Shown here piece by piece: positions 1-8,970 of a stretch of DNA of 64,000 bases. The translations under genes and the position numbers were made by a program. Origin of the DNA: RGIG3009 sp964390295. Lineage in GTDB: Bacteria; Bacillota; Clostridia; Oscillospirales; Acutalibacteraceae. The stretch is taken from NCBI GenBank assembly GCA_964390295.1, contig CAYMHR010000001.1, positions 68,419-132,418 on the forward strand. The letters are read 5' to 3'. A model generated the notes under the pieces. It was not told where the DNA came from, searched no databases, and saw nothing but the letters and a program-made list of their open reading frames with translations. The number at the start of each line of letters is the position of its first letter. Position 1 is the first letter of the stretch.

Positions 1-31
1 TTGTCGTTTCTCCTTTTTATCCGTTCAACGG
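1..31 (-). promoter_or_regulatory. Ribosome binding site for a gene off the left edge
   Basis: Read on the minus strand, this 31-base stretch after the first GH16 gene contains AAAAGGAGA close to the window edge. It resembles the sites in front of the two neighbouring GH16 genes. It suggests that the operon continues with another gene, possibly a further paralogue, outside the window. The gene itself cannot be seen. Confidence 0.5.
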
Positions 32-892
32 TTATTTCTGCCACACGCGAACCCAGTCCACGTCGACGGGCCAATCACGGTGTCCGCTGACAAACAGCGC
101 CATGTGATCCGTTGCCATCACGGTGTGAGCACCCGGCCACGCAGGACGGTTGCAGTTCGGATAAATTTCCTCGGCAGGCGGCAGAGGCGTGGGGGCGTCG
201 CGGTAAAAATATTCCGGCATTTTGCCGTCGGCATAGCGTGCCGAGTGCATCAGCTTGTTATCTAGATACCACGCCACGTAGTTGTCGTCCCACAGAGCGG
301 CGTAGGTGTGCCAATCGTCGTCCAGCACGTCGAACTGATCGCGATAGCCGGTAGCGTTCACCAAGTTGGTGCACAGACGCGTTTTGTCGCGACCCACACG
401 GTCGTGATCGTGCAAAGTGCCGGTGTAGATCACGGCGTTGCCGATCTGCGGTGCCTGCACCGCCTCCAAAATATCCAGCTCGCCAATGTGGTTCCACGGT
501 TTGCCGGCAACGTCGTCCACACCCAGCGCCCAAAACGCCGGGATTTGACCGTTCTCAACCTTGCCCAACCCGGTAACCGGGAAACGCATACGCGCTTCGG
601 CGTAGCCCTTGTTGTACGTAAAACCGGTTTGCCCTTTGCGGCTGTAGCTCGGCAGGCCGACGGCCACCACCGCCTTTTCGGGGCAGATCGTCACCACGGA
701 GTCGTGGATTACCAGCTCCTCCTTGGTCAGCGTAGAGCCGTTGTAGGGACGGTCGGCATACCAGTTATAGCCCGGCTTCCCTTCGCCGCTCATGTCGATG
801 GTGTCGTAGGAATCAAAATCGTCGGCAAACGTCAGCCTGGTCATTCCGGCCGCTTCGGCTGCCGCCGGGATCGGTACGTTTTTGAAGCTCAT
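32..892 (-). CDS. GH16-like family protein, no signal peptide (paralogue 1)
   Basis: 286 residues. A GH16-type catalytic signature ELDILE, with the two Glu and the Asp expected of a laminarinase/beta-glucanase-like jelly roll, lies near residue 145. The C-terminus is the usual strand ending DVDWVRVWQK. The start is the ATG at 892, which has AAAGGAGGAG just upstream; longer readings lack a site. The protein begins MSFKNVPIP and has neither a hydrophobic signal peptide nor a wall anchor, so by sequence it is cytoplasmic or exported by an unknown route, which is odd for this family. It is the third of three tandem paralogues and is 36 bases from the next. The substrate cannot be deduced; GH16-fold lectin-like proteins without activity are an alternative. 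Confidence 0.75.
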   Translation of the reverse strand: MSFKNVPIPAAAEAAGMTRLTFADDFDSYDTIDMSGEGKPGYNWYADRPYNGSTLTKEELVIHDSVVTICPEKAVVAVGLPSYSRKGQTGFTYNKGYAEARMRFPVTGLGKVENGQIPAFWALGVDDVAGKPWNHIGELDILEAVQAPQIGNAVIYTGTLHDHDRVGRDKTRLCTNLVNATGYRDQFDVLDDDWHTYAALWDDNYVAWYLDNKLMHSARYADGKMPEYFYRDAPTPLPPAEEIYPNCNRPAWPGAHTVMATDHMALFVSGHRDWPVDVDWVRVWQK

Positions 893-928
893 AAGTACTC
901 CTCCTTTGATTGCTGTACGTGGCAACGG

Positions 929-1804
929 TCATTTCTGCCAAACGCGTACCCAGTCCACTTCCATGGGCCAGTTTTTGTTACAGCCGAGCACCAAAATCTC
1001 CTCGGCAGTTTCCATAACGTGATGCGCGCCCGGCCACGTGGTGTGTGCCAGCTGCGGATGAGTGGTCTCCTCAATTCGCGGCAGAGGCGTGGTTTCGTCA
1101 CGGTGATAATACTGCGGCTTGTCGGTGGCGTTGTAGCGCGCGGAGTGCATCATTTTGCCATCCAGGAACCACGCCACGTAGCCCGGCTCCCACAGAGCGG
1201 CGTAGGTGTGCCACTGATCGTCGATAAACGTCCACTTGTCCTGATACCCACAGTTGTTCACCCAGTTGGAGGCGTACACCGTCTTAAAGCGACCCTTTTC
1301 GTCGCGCTCGCCGGTACGATAGTGCTCATGCAGGGTGCCGGTGTAAATCTGCTGGTCGTTGGGGCGGCCCTTCGGCACGTTCAATTCCACAATATCCAGC
1401 TCACCGCAACGCTCCCAAGGCTCGCCCATCATATCTTTTTTTTCCATGCCCCAAAACGCCGGAACGCCGTTGTATTCGCCGGTAGGCAGGTCGGCACGGA
1501 TACGCGCCTCGGCATAGCCGTAGTGCATGGTGAAGCCGGTGCGGCCCTTCTTGCTATACGTCACTAAACCGATGGCAGAACCGCATTTTTCCGGTTTGAA
1601 ATACATGACGGAATCGCGCATTTGGCACTCCTCCGGCGTCAGCGTCGACATGGAGTAGGGGCGGTCGGCATAAAAGCTGTAGCCCGGCTTGCCCTCGCCG
1701 CTGAAATCGATCGCGGTTTCGGTTTCAAAGTCCTCGGCAAAAACCAGCTTTGTCATACCGGCCTTTTCGGCGGCTGCAGGAATCGGCGTGTTTTTGAAGC
1801 TCAT
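929..1804 (-). CDS. GH16-like family protein, no signal peptide (paralogue 2)
   Basis: 291 residues. It starts at the ATG at 1804 behind AAAAGGAGA. It carries the GH16 motif ELDIVE, conserved WHTYAALWEPGYVAWFLDG-type strands and the same C-terminal ending (EVDWVRVWQK) as its neighbour. The N-terminus MSFKNTPIP is shared with the other two paralogues and no export signal is visible. It is the first gene after a promoter at 2001-2029 and a leader with a terminator-like hairpin, so expression of this gene and the next may be controlled by premature termination. The fold and motif are seen directly; enzyme activity on a beta-glucan is inferred from the family. Confidence 0.75.
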   Translation of the reverse strand: MSFKNTPIPAAAEKAGMTKLVFAEDFETETAIDFSGEGKPGYSFYADRPYSMSTLTPEECQMRDSVMYFKPEKCGSAIGLVTYSKKGRTGFTMHYGYAEARIRADLPTGEYNGVPAFWGMEKKDMMGEPWERCGELDIVELNVPKGRPNDQQIYTGTLHEHYRTGERDEKGRFKTVYASNWVNNCGYQDKWTFIDDQWHTYAALWEPGYVAWFLDGKMMHSARYNATDKPQYYHRDETTPLPRIEETTHPQLAHTTWPGAHHVMETAEEILVLGCNKNWPMEVDWVRVWQK

Positions 1805-1840
1805 ACAAATTCTCCTTTTCTGTTGGCGGTGAGGGTAATA

Positions 1841-1876
1841 AAAAAACCGCGGTCGATGCGATCGCATCGACCGCGG
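1841..1876 (-). terminator. Terminator-like 15-bp perfect hairpin in the leader of paralogue 2
   Basis: Positions 1847-1876 are a perfect 30-base palindrome with arms of CCGCGGTCGATGCGA. On the minus strand it is followed at once by seven T residues. It lies between a good promoter and the gene start at 1804, so it is either an attenuator or the end of a short independent transcript. No matching antiterminator has been identified. Confidence 0.6.
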
Positions 1877-1885
1877 AATCAGGTG

Positions 1886-1900
1886 TAACGGAACGTTACT
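1886..1900. promoter_or_regulatory. Inverted repeat GTAACG-nnn-CGTTAC, possible operator
   Basis: A 15-base inverted repeat with 6-bp arms lies in the transcribed leader about 10 bases before the terminator-like hairpin. The size would fit a repressor half-site pair or a small RNA stem. The position downstream of the predicted transcription start makes an RNA element as likely as a DNA operator. Position is good to a few bases. Confidence 0.3.
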
Positions 1901-2000
1901 GCTTCTGTTTTCTCAACTGTTACCCTTTCTTACCGCAGGCTACTTTGCCGACGAAAACGTGCCGGCAGACAAGGCGATCTCACACCGCTTTGTTGATTTT

Positions 2001-2029
2001 ATTATAAACAATCTATTTGGATTTTGCAA
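2001..2029 (-). promoter_or_regulatory. Promoter of GH16 paralogues 2 and 1
   Basis: Minus-strand -35 TTGCAA (2024-2029), a 17-base spacer, and -10 TATAAT (2001-2006). Transcription should start near 1994 and give a leader of about 190 nt. The promoter sits in the 416-bp gap between paralogues 3 and 2, in AT-rich sequence. Nothing else is recognised in that gap apart from the terminator at its far end. Confidence 0.7.
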
Positions 2030-2167
2030 TAACTTTTTTGCATTTTTAGCACTTTTTTCTAAACGCTCTTTGACGAAACCACAGGCAATCGGGCTTGCCC
2101 AACGTAATTTCACTGCTATTTTCCCTTTACCCTCCCCGTCAGGCGACGCGGGCGTGCCTTCATCAAC

Positions 2168-2197
2168 AAAAAAGCGGAGAAGCCGTAGCTTCTCCGC
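2168..2197 (-). terminator. Rho-independent terminator after GH16 paralogue 3
   Basis: The arms GCGGAGAAGC and GCTTCTCCGC enclose a cUACGg tetraloop and are followed by six T residues on the minus strand, 24 bases after the TGA of the gene. The core GGAGAAGC-UACG-GCUUCUCC is identical to the terminator after rplQ. Confidence 0.85.
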
Positions 2198-2220
2198 CAT
2201 TTTTGGTTGTTATGGTTTGA

Positions 2221-3084
2221 TCAGCGTCGCCAAATGCGCACCCAATCCACGTCCATGGGATAGGTTTCGCGACTGGTCAGAAACACCACGCCGGGATCGG
2301 TATTAAAAATCGTTTGCTGGCCGACCCACTCGCGTTTTTTGAAGTTTGGCCACACCTCGTTGGCACGCGGCAAAGGTGTGGGATCGTCACGATAAAAATA
2401 CTCCGGCAAAGCGTCCGCCGTAAACCGGGCGGAGTGCATCAGCTTGCCATCCACGTACCACGCCACGTGGCCTTCCTCCCACAGAGCGGCGTAAATATGC
2501 CAGTCATCGTCGGTGAACGGAAACTGGTCCCGATAGCCGGTGGCATTCACTAGGTTACTGCCGTATTCCACCTTCCACTTGCCGTCCTCGTCCATCTCGC
2601 GGTGATGATGGTGCATGGTGCCGGCAAAGTACTTTTGATCCTCGCCGTCCTGATTCTTGGTGACAAACAGCTCCACCACGTCCAGCTCGGCACCATCCGT
2701 CCACTCGCGGCCCATAAAGTCATTCAGACACATGGTCCAGAACGCCGGGATACCGCCGTATTTTCCGGTGGGCATACCGGCGCGCATCCGCACCTCCAGA
2801 TAACAACCGCAGGTAGCGGCGTAGCCAGCATCCAGCTCGCGACTGTAGGAAACCAAACCGTACGCCGACGGTTGTGGTCCGCCCATGTGAATGTAGGAAT
2901 CCTGCTGGGTGATATACTCTTTCGTGATGCGACATCCGTACGCATCCGGATACCATTTATAGCCCGGCTGATGCGTCGCTTCAATATCGATGGTATCCAT
3001 GGAGTCAAAATCGTCCTCGAACACCAGGTTCGTCATACCGGCGGCCAAGGGCGCCTCCGGAATCGGTACGTTTTTATAGCTCAC
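2221..3084 (-). CDS. GH16-like family protein, no signal peptide (paralogue 3)
   Basis: 287 residues. The GH16 motif is ELDVVE, and HTYAALW-type and DVDWVRIW strands are conserved. Two GTG codons compete as start, 3090 and 3084. The one at 3084 gives MSYKNVPIP, which aligns exactly with the MSFKNVPIP starts of the paralogues and lies 10 bases from AGGAGG, while 3090 lies only 4 bases away. The start overlaps the last codons of the upstream LPXTG gene, so the two are translationally coupled. No signal peptide is visible. It may be a duplicated copy of the GH16 domain of the upstream surface protein that lost its secretion parts; this is an inference from the shared N-terminal AGxxxLVFxDxF pattern. 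Confidence 0.75.
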   Translation of the reverse strand: MSYKNVPIPEAPLAAGMTNLVFEDDFDSMDTIDIEATHQPGYKWYPDAYGCRITKEYITQQDSYIHMGGPQPSAYGLVSYSRELDAGYAATCGCYLEVRMRAGMPTGKYGGIPAFWTMCLNDFMGREWTDGAELDVVELFVTKNQDGEDQKYFAGTMHHHHREMDEDGKWKVEYGSNLVNATGYRDQFPFTDDDWHIYAALWEEGHVAWYVDGKLMHSARFTADALPEYFYRDDPTPLPRANEVWPNFKKREWVGQQTIFNTDPGVVFLTSRETYPMDVDWVRIWRR

Positions 3085-4570
3085 AGCCACTTACCCTCCT
3101 TCTCTTTTTGCGCGTCAACCACAGGACACCGCCGCTGACCAGCAGTACCAGCGTCATCGCTGGAAGTGCCCGTGCGCTCTCGCCGGTATCCGGCAAACCA
3201 GCACCGTTCAAGCGCTGTGCCGCCGCCAACAGCTCGTCGAAGCTCGGTTGACCCAACGATGCCAGCAATGCGTTGATCTCGGCGCGCCGCTCGTCGGAAA
3301 GCCGTTCCCACAGTTCTGCACCGTACATCACGTTCAGGTAGTCCTCCTCGTTCACCGTAGTGATCGGATTGCCCCAGTCGTCGGTATAGTAATCGTACCA
3401 GAAGTCCTCGGCATCCACGTCAATCGTCGTCTCGCCGTCATCGTTGTCGTCGTCTTCGATACTGCCGCCACCGTTACCGGACCAAACGTGGATATAGTCC
3501 AGCTCCAGTTGGTTATCCACCGAGCCACCCAAGAAAATCGGACAATACTGGTCGTTCATATACACGAATGCGCTATCCAGCAGGTCGCCCATCACCACGG
3601 TCTGAATCGGATCGGGCAACTCGCCCTCCTGATAGCGTGCGCGGAACGCTTCCTCGCCGTCCGTCCAGGCGACGATCAGGTTTTCCGTCCACAGGAACTG
3701 CATGACGTGCCATTCGCTGTCGGCAAAGCCCTGCTTGTGCCGCTCGTTGCCGGTGGAGTGAAGATGTACCACGGTGCCGCTGTCATCGCGGATGGATTCG
3801 TGCATGGTGATGGTGTAGTGACCGTCCTCATAGGCGTCAGTACCCCAGTATTCCATCCAGTCCATCTCGACACACTGTTTGTTTTCACCCGGAATTTCCA
3901 ACAGCTTACCCAGCGGGAACGACCATACGGCGGGACCGCCGTCCTTGGTAGAATCGTAGCCGGGAATCCGCAAGCGGAACTCCAGGAAGCCCTGGTTGAA
4001 GGAGAAGCCGCGGTGCATATCAATATCCACCGTACCTAAACCGTAGTTGTACATGGAATTCTTGTTTTTCACCGTCATAATGCCGCTTTTCACGGAGTAA
4101 TCGTCGGGATCCAGCGCGGGAGCGGCGTAGGGACGGGTGACGTACCACTTGTAGCCATCGGCACCGGTCGCACCGACGTCCACGGCGTTGATGCTGTTAA
4201 ATTCGTCGGTAAATACCAGCTCGTCGTAGCCGGCTTGCGCGGCAATCTCCGGCACCTCCAGAAAGGTGTCATACACGCGCAGGTTATATTGTATAGTGTT
4301 GTTGTTATCGGGATCGGACTCCAAAATGCTGATACGCAGATTGACGCGCGCCGACACGGTATGATCGCCTTCGGTCGCCGTCCACTCCTCGGTGCCGGAA
4401 AGGATTTGAATCCCGTTCGTCTCCATATTCTTATCCAGCGTGTAGGTCAGGGTCTGCACCGCTTTGCCGTCTACGGCAATATCCACCTCGATAACCGAAC
4501 CGGCGGGAACCATATCCTCCCCCGCGTTCTTCACAGTGACATAGAAAAGCAGCTTGGTACCTGGCTTCAC

Positions 4571-4573
4571 CTA
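4571..4573 (-). other. In-frame TAG inside the CARDB-like domain
   Basis: The frame reads through from the residues ending ADDSSET, via TAG, into VKPGTKLLFYVTVKNAG, the typical first strand of a CARDB-like domain. The following codon is GTG with no clear ribosome binding site, so a separate downstream gene is less convincing than one interrupted gene. Confidence 0.75.
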
Positions 4574-6577
4574 CGTTTCACTGCTGTCGTCGGCCGTATT
4601 CAGCCAGTACACCTCGTCCACCGTGAGGTCGATGAGCGAAATTTTCTGCGTCAACAGCACGTTGTCAATCAGCACGGGGCCACTGCCGGATGCCACGCTG
4701 AAACGCAGGATCGCGGTCGTAGCAGACAGGTCGCCCGTTTCCACGGTAAAGGTTTTGGTCGTCCAACCAGAGAAAGCGGTTTCCGTAGCGGGCAGCAGTG
4801 CGCCGTCCGCATGGTCAAGGGTGATGCCCAGCTTGCTGTTGTTTTCGGAGCGATACCGCATCGTCAGATAGTACGTCGCATTGCTCGCCAAGCCACTGAT
4901 CGTCTGAGAAACAGTGCCGTCGGCGGCAAACGAGCCGGCCTTACTGCCTTGCACACCGCTCGTGAGCGCCAAGGCACTGCCGCCGGTGTAGCTCCAGTGC
5001 GTATCACCCGCCTTGTCAAACGTGCCGTTCTTAATCATCGCCGCATCGCCAGGAACCGTGACGGCGCAGGTTGCGGTTTTGCCGTTTTTGGTGGTGGCGG
5101 TAATCGTCGCCGTTCCCTTGCCAACCGCCGTTACCACGCCGTACTCCACGGTGGCGACGTCCTCGTCGGAGGAGCTCCACGTCGAGCGGTTGGTATCACC
5201 GTCGGTCGGCGTTGCCATGATCGACAGTGCACCAGTACGGCCGGGCATCAGGGTCAGGCTGTCGTAGTTCAGCTTAATCGAAGTGACCTCCACGCCGGTG
5301 CTGTACAACTTTAGCGAGAGGTTATCCAGCACAAAGCCGTCGCCGCCCGCCGCGTCGCTGACAATGCCTAGGTCGTATCGGGGGTTCAGCTTCATGTTCG
5401 CCGGAGTAGTGAAAATTTTCGTAGCGGTTTCCCATTCGCCGTTGGTGTTGTCGGTATAAATGTTACCGTAACCGATTGTGCCCGACCAGAATCGAATCAC
5501 GTTGGCTTCGGTGGAACGATAATCAAAGGAGAACACGTAGGTAGTGCTCGGCTCCAGCGGCAGAGCTTCAGTGTAGAAGGTTTCGCCACGCGCCTTATCA
5601 CTGTCGTTGCGGACGATCATGCCGTAGCCGCTGTCCTTGCCCACACCGCTGACGATGCATTCGTCCAGGGCGCAGGTGCTACTCTTGAAGTAGCGGTTAC
5701 CCAGCTCGAAATCGCCGTTGACCAGCAAGTTGGCGTATTCGTTCACCGACACCTTTGCCGTGTCGCTAAAGCCTGCTTCGCTGGTCACGGTAATCGTAAC
5801 GGAGCCGCTGGTCGCCAAAGCGGTGACAACGCCGTCCTGCGACGCGGAAATCACCGTCGGATCGGAGGAGGTCCAAGTCAGTGCGCCGACTGAAGCGGCG
5901 GCAGGCTCGGTTTTGACCGATAGCGCGGTGGTGCCGCTCGGCCGCAGCTCAATATCGCCGTCCGGTACGATGGAAATACCCGTCGCCGCCGGAAGCTCGG
6001 TCAGCGAAATATCGTCCAAATAAAGCGACTTTGAGCCTACCGCGGTATCAAAACCGAAAATATAGTTGCGCGACAGCGTATCCTCGGAGGCGCCGACGCT
6101 GAAGAGATACGATACCTCTTTCCAGTCGGCGGTAAGGCCGCTCACCGTTTTCCAGCCCGTATTCGTCGTCACGTGCGGACTTTGGAAATACAGCTTCAGC
6201 GTCTGGCTGCTCGTGATACCGTTGCCCTTCACGCGGAACGTGAAACGATACGTTTTTCCGGCGCGTACCGGAAGATCGGTCATCCACAGAACGTTATTAT
6301 TCACTTCGTCATCGGCGAGCTTCAGCACGCGGTTGGTTTCGTCGGCCGGATCATCCACGACCGTCGCCGCGCCGTGCAAGTTTTTCCACAGCTTGGCCGT
6401 ATCGAAGTACGTGCTTTCAAAGCTACCGGACGGCAAACGCTCGCCATCATCGGCCACCGTCACGGCACAGGAGGCTGTCAAGCTCCCCGCCGTATAGGTG
6501 ATCATCGCAGAACCGGCGGCGTGCGCCGTCACCAGACCGTTTTCATCCACCGATGCTACCGCCGGGGTCGAGGAAAC

Positions 6578-6580
6578 CTA
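6578..6580 (-). other. In-frame TAG at the conserved Trp position of a Big_2 domain
   Basis: The frame reads AGAT, TAG, VSSTPAVASVDENGLVTA. In the preceding Big_2 repeat the same place reads TITWSSSTPGVATVDSTG, so the TAG stands where Trp (TGG) is expected. One G to A change would produce it. Confidence 0.75.
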
Positions 6581-7495
6581 CGTGGCGCCGGCGGTATCGT
6601 ATCGACTGTTTTCCGGGGTGGTAACCACCGTCAACTGCTCGGAGACGGTAAAATCACCCTTGTTTCCGGCAGCCGTGCCCAACTTCAGCGTCGAAGGCGA
6701 CAGGACAATACCGGTTGCCACGGTAACGACCGTGACCGTGCAATCGACCGGGGTCAAGCCCTCAGCCGTGGCGGTGATCGTCGTACTGCCGGGAGCAACC
6801 GCCGCAACCGTGCCGGTGCTGTCTACGGTGGCAACACCAGGTGTGGAAGACGACCACGTAATCGTCGGCAGGGTCGCGCCGGTAGGAACGGCCGAGGCGG
6901 TCAAGGTTAGGGATGTGCCAACGGCAAGGCTGGCCGTCGTTTTGTTCAGCGAAATCGCCGTGGCATCGTTGGCCACCTTCACCAGAGTGAAATTATCGAA
7001 GGAGACCGTCCCGTCCCCACCACGGGCGCGCACGGAAAATTCCCAACCACTGTTGGAATCAACCGGATTGTCGGTAATAAATTCGTAGACCTTCGTCGTC
7101 CAGTCACCGCTGGTTGCAGGCAGGTCAATGCCGCCTTTCAGTGCCTTTTCCGTACTGTCAGTCAGCGTGCCGAGCTTTCGATCCAGATACAGCTGGGCGA
7201 TCGCCGCATCGGTGGTTTTATAGCTAAAGGAGAGCCGATACACGGCACCGGCATCCAGTTTGTTATTCAGCGCGGTTTTATACCGCACCAAGCCTGAACC
7301 CGCCCACACGTCGGCGGAGCCGCTTCGGGTATGACGGTAGCCCCATGTTCCGTCACAACAAAAGCCGGAAGCGATCAGGCAGCTGGACTCCCAGATAGAT
7401 TTGCGAAAATAGTAACCCCACGAAAGACAAAATACTTGCACTTTTAGATGACACTTATACTCTCTGTGCAAAAAACGGGCGTTTTCCTTAGGCGC

Positions 7496-7527
7496 AAAAA
7501 AAGAGGAGAAGCCGTAGCTTCTCCTCT
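7496..7527 (-). terminator. Terminator of the ribosomal protein operon after rplQ
   Basis: The arms AGAGGAGAAGC and GCTTCTCCTCT enclose a UACG loop and are followed by a run of T on the minus strand, starting about 18 bases after the rplQ stop. It ends the S10-spc-alpha operon and separates it from the GH16 locus. Confidence 0.9.
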
Positions 7528-7544
7528 CAATCAGGAACAACCGA

Positions 7545-7889
7545 TCACTTCGTCAGCTCGATGATCGCCATCTCGGCGGCATCGCCTCGGCGAGCGCCGG
7601 TCTTGATGATGCGGGTATAACCGCCGTTCACGCCTTCAAACTTGGGCGCAATCTCATCGAACAGCTTTTTGCAAACGCTTTCCTTTGTCACGAAGGCATA
7701 CACGAGGCGCTTGTTGGCCAGCGTGGGGTTCTTCGCGATCGTAATCATTTTTTCCGTCATGGAACGCACTTCCTTGGCGCGGGTAACGGTCGTCTCGATA
7801 CGGCCCTTTTCCAGCAGGAAGGTCACCATTGCTCTCAACATCGCCATACGCGAAGCGGTGGGTCTGCCGAGCTTACGGGTTCCGGGCAT
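7545..7889 (-). CDS. rplQ: 50S ribosomal protein L17
   Basis: 114 residues of the usual short L17 form, starting MPGTRKLGRPTASRMAMLRAM. It is a large-subunit protein near the exit tunnel. GAGGAG precedes the ATG. It is the last gene of the alpha operon, directly after rpoA as in other Firmicutes, and is followed by a strong terminator. In many Firmicutes, energy-coupling-factor transporter genes and truA follow rplQ; here the GH16 locus does. Confidence 0.97.
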   Translation of the reverse strand: MPGTRKLGRPTASRMAMLRAMVTFLLEKGRIETTVTRAKEVRSMTEKMITIAKNPTLANKRLVYAFVTKESVCKKLFDEIAPKFEGVNGGYTRIIKTGARRGDAAEMAIIELTK

Positions 7890-7925
7890 ATAGATTCACT
7901 CCTCTTCAGAATTCTGTCGAATGTC

Positions 7926-8879
7926 TTATTCCTCGTCGGCGCGCAGAGCAAAGCCCAGCGATGCCAGCTTGTTGATAACCTCTTCCAAAGATTTGCGGCC
8001 GAGGTTCCGTACCTTCATCATGTCGTCTTCGGTCTTGTTGATCAAGTCCTCAACGGTGTTGATACTGGCACGCTTCAGGCAGTTGAACGAACGTACCGAC
8101 AGGTCAAGCTCTTCGATGGTCATTTCCAGAGCCTTTTCCTTGCCCTTGTCGTCCTTCTCCACCATCACGGAATCGCCGGCAAACGCTTCGCCGGACAAAT
8201 CCACAAACAACTGCAGGTGATCGGTGATGATCTTTGCCGCCAACGAAACCGCGTCCTGTGCGGAAATGGTGCCGTTGGTCCATACCTCCAGGCAGAGCTT
8301 GTCATAGTCGGTGATCTGACCCACACGCGTATTGCTGACGGAATAATTTACCTTCAGCACCGGGGTGTAAATCGAATCGACCGGGATCACGCCGATAACC
8401 GGCTGCATGATCTGCTTATTGCGCTCGGCAGGCACGTAGCCACGGCCCTTGTCCAGCGTGATCTCCATAAACAGGCGACCGCCTTCGGACAACGTGGCGA
8501 TGTGCGTATCGGGACGCAAAATTTCCACTTCGCTGTCACACTTGATCGAAGCGGCGGTCACCTCACAGGGACCGACTTCCTCGATAAATACGGTTTTCGG
8601 ACCGTCCCCGTTGATGTTGAGAACCAAGTCCTTCACGTTCAAAACGATCTCCGTAACGTCCTCCTGCACGCCCTCGATGGTGGAGAACTCGTGCAACACG
8701 CCTTCGATCTTAATCGAGGTCACGGCGACACCCGGCAGAGAGGAAAGCAACACACGACGCAGACTGTTGCCCAAAGTCGTGCCGTAGCCTCTCTCCAGCG
8801 GCTCTACGACAAACTTGCCGTAAGTGCCGTCGGACGCGACGTCCAGTGCTTCAATGCGGGGCTTTTCAATCTCAATCAT
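7926..8879 (-). CDS. rpoA: DNA-directed RNA polymerase subunit alpha
   Basis: 317 residues, full length. The N-terminal domain (about 1-230) includes VEPLERGYGTTLGNSLRRVL, the dimerisation and assembly segment. The C-terminal domain (about 255-310) includes LDLSVRSFNCLKRASI and the helix-hairpin-helix NLGRKSLEEV that binds UP elements and activators. It is preceded by AAGGAGGG and lies between rpsD and rplQ as expected for the alpha operon. Confidence 0.98.
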   Translation of the reverse strand: MIEIEKPRIEALDVASDGTYGKFVVEPLERGYGTTLGNSLRRVLLSSLPGVAVTSIKIEGVLHEFSTIEGVQEDVTEIVLNVKDLVLNINGDGPKTVFIEEVGPCEVTAASIKCDSEVEILRPDTHIATLSEGGRLFMEITLDKGRGYVPAERNKQIMQPVIGVIPVDSIYTPVLKVNYSVSNTRVGQITDYDKLCLEVWTNGTISAQDAVSLAAKIITDHLQLFVDLSGEAFAGDSVMVEKDDKGKEKALEMTIEELDLSVRSFNCLKRASINTVEDLINKTEDDMMKVRNLGRKSLEEVINKLASLGFALRADEE

Positions 8880-8970
8880 TCAAAACCCTCCTTATATTCA
8901 ATGGGAGGTTCGCCGCCGTCAGGCGGCTGTACCATCCGTGGTGTTCATGCCGCTGACACGGCAAACGGGA

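Larger units (their letters stand above)
3074..7441 (-). pseudogene. LPXTG-anchored multidomain GH16 surface protein, interrupted by two TAG codons and lacking its 5' end
   Basis: One reading frame runs about 1450 codons with only two interruptions, TAG at 6578-6580 and TAG at 4571-4573. Domain order: a partial CBM-like jelly roll, Big_2, Big_2 (split by the first TAG), CBM-like, Big_2, CBM-like, Big_2, CBM-like, a CARDB-like domain (split by the second TAG), GH16 with motif EMDWME, and an LPDTG sorting signal with a hydrophobic helix and RKKRRR tail. No signal peptide, ribosome binding site or promoter is visible at the 5' end, and the frame runs back into the rplQ terminator, so the N-terminus seems lost. 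The simplest view is a decaying wall-anchored glucanase or adhesin. The absence of any frameshift over 4.3 kb argues for recent decay, or for readthrough. The coordinate 7441 marks a GTG without a site and is only the outer bound. Confidence 0.65.

Noticed and set aside
308..1567. 419-codon plus-strand open frame opposite the GH16 genes
   Set aside because: It lies wholly antisense to two clear GH16 genes, has no known motif and no ribosome binding site; GC-rich antisense frames of this size are common here.
1841..1994. T-box riboswitch in the leader of GH16 paralogue 2
   Set aside because: The hallmark AGGGTGG-nACCGCG is absent; only short resemblances (AAAGGGTAA and CCGCGG) exist and no specifier loop is seen.
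3074..4570. The downstream 498-codon part as an independent gene starting at GTG 4570
   Set aside because: There is no ribosome binding site and the start would cut through a CARDB-like domain and lack a signal peptide; one interrupted gene explains it better.
4571..6580. Pyrrolysine explanation of the TAG codons
   Set aside because: No pyl genes or methylamine methyltransferases are in the window, and the positions do not match known pyrrolysine enzymes. It remains untested for the rest of the genome.
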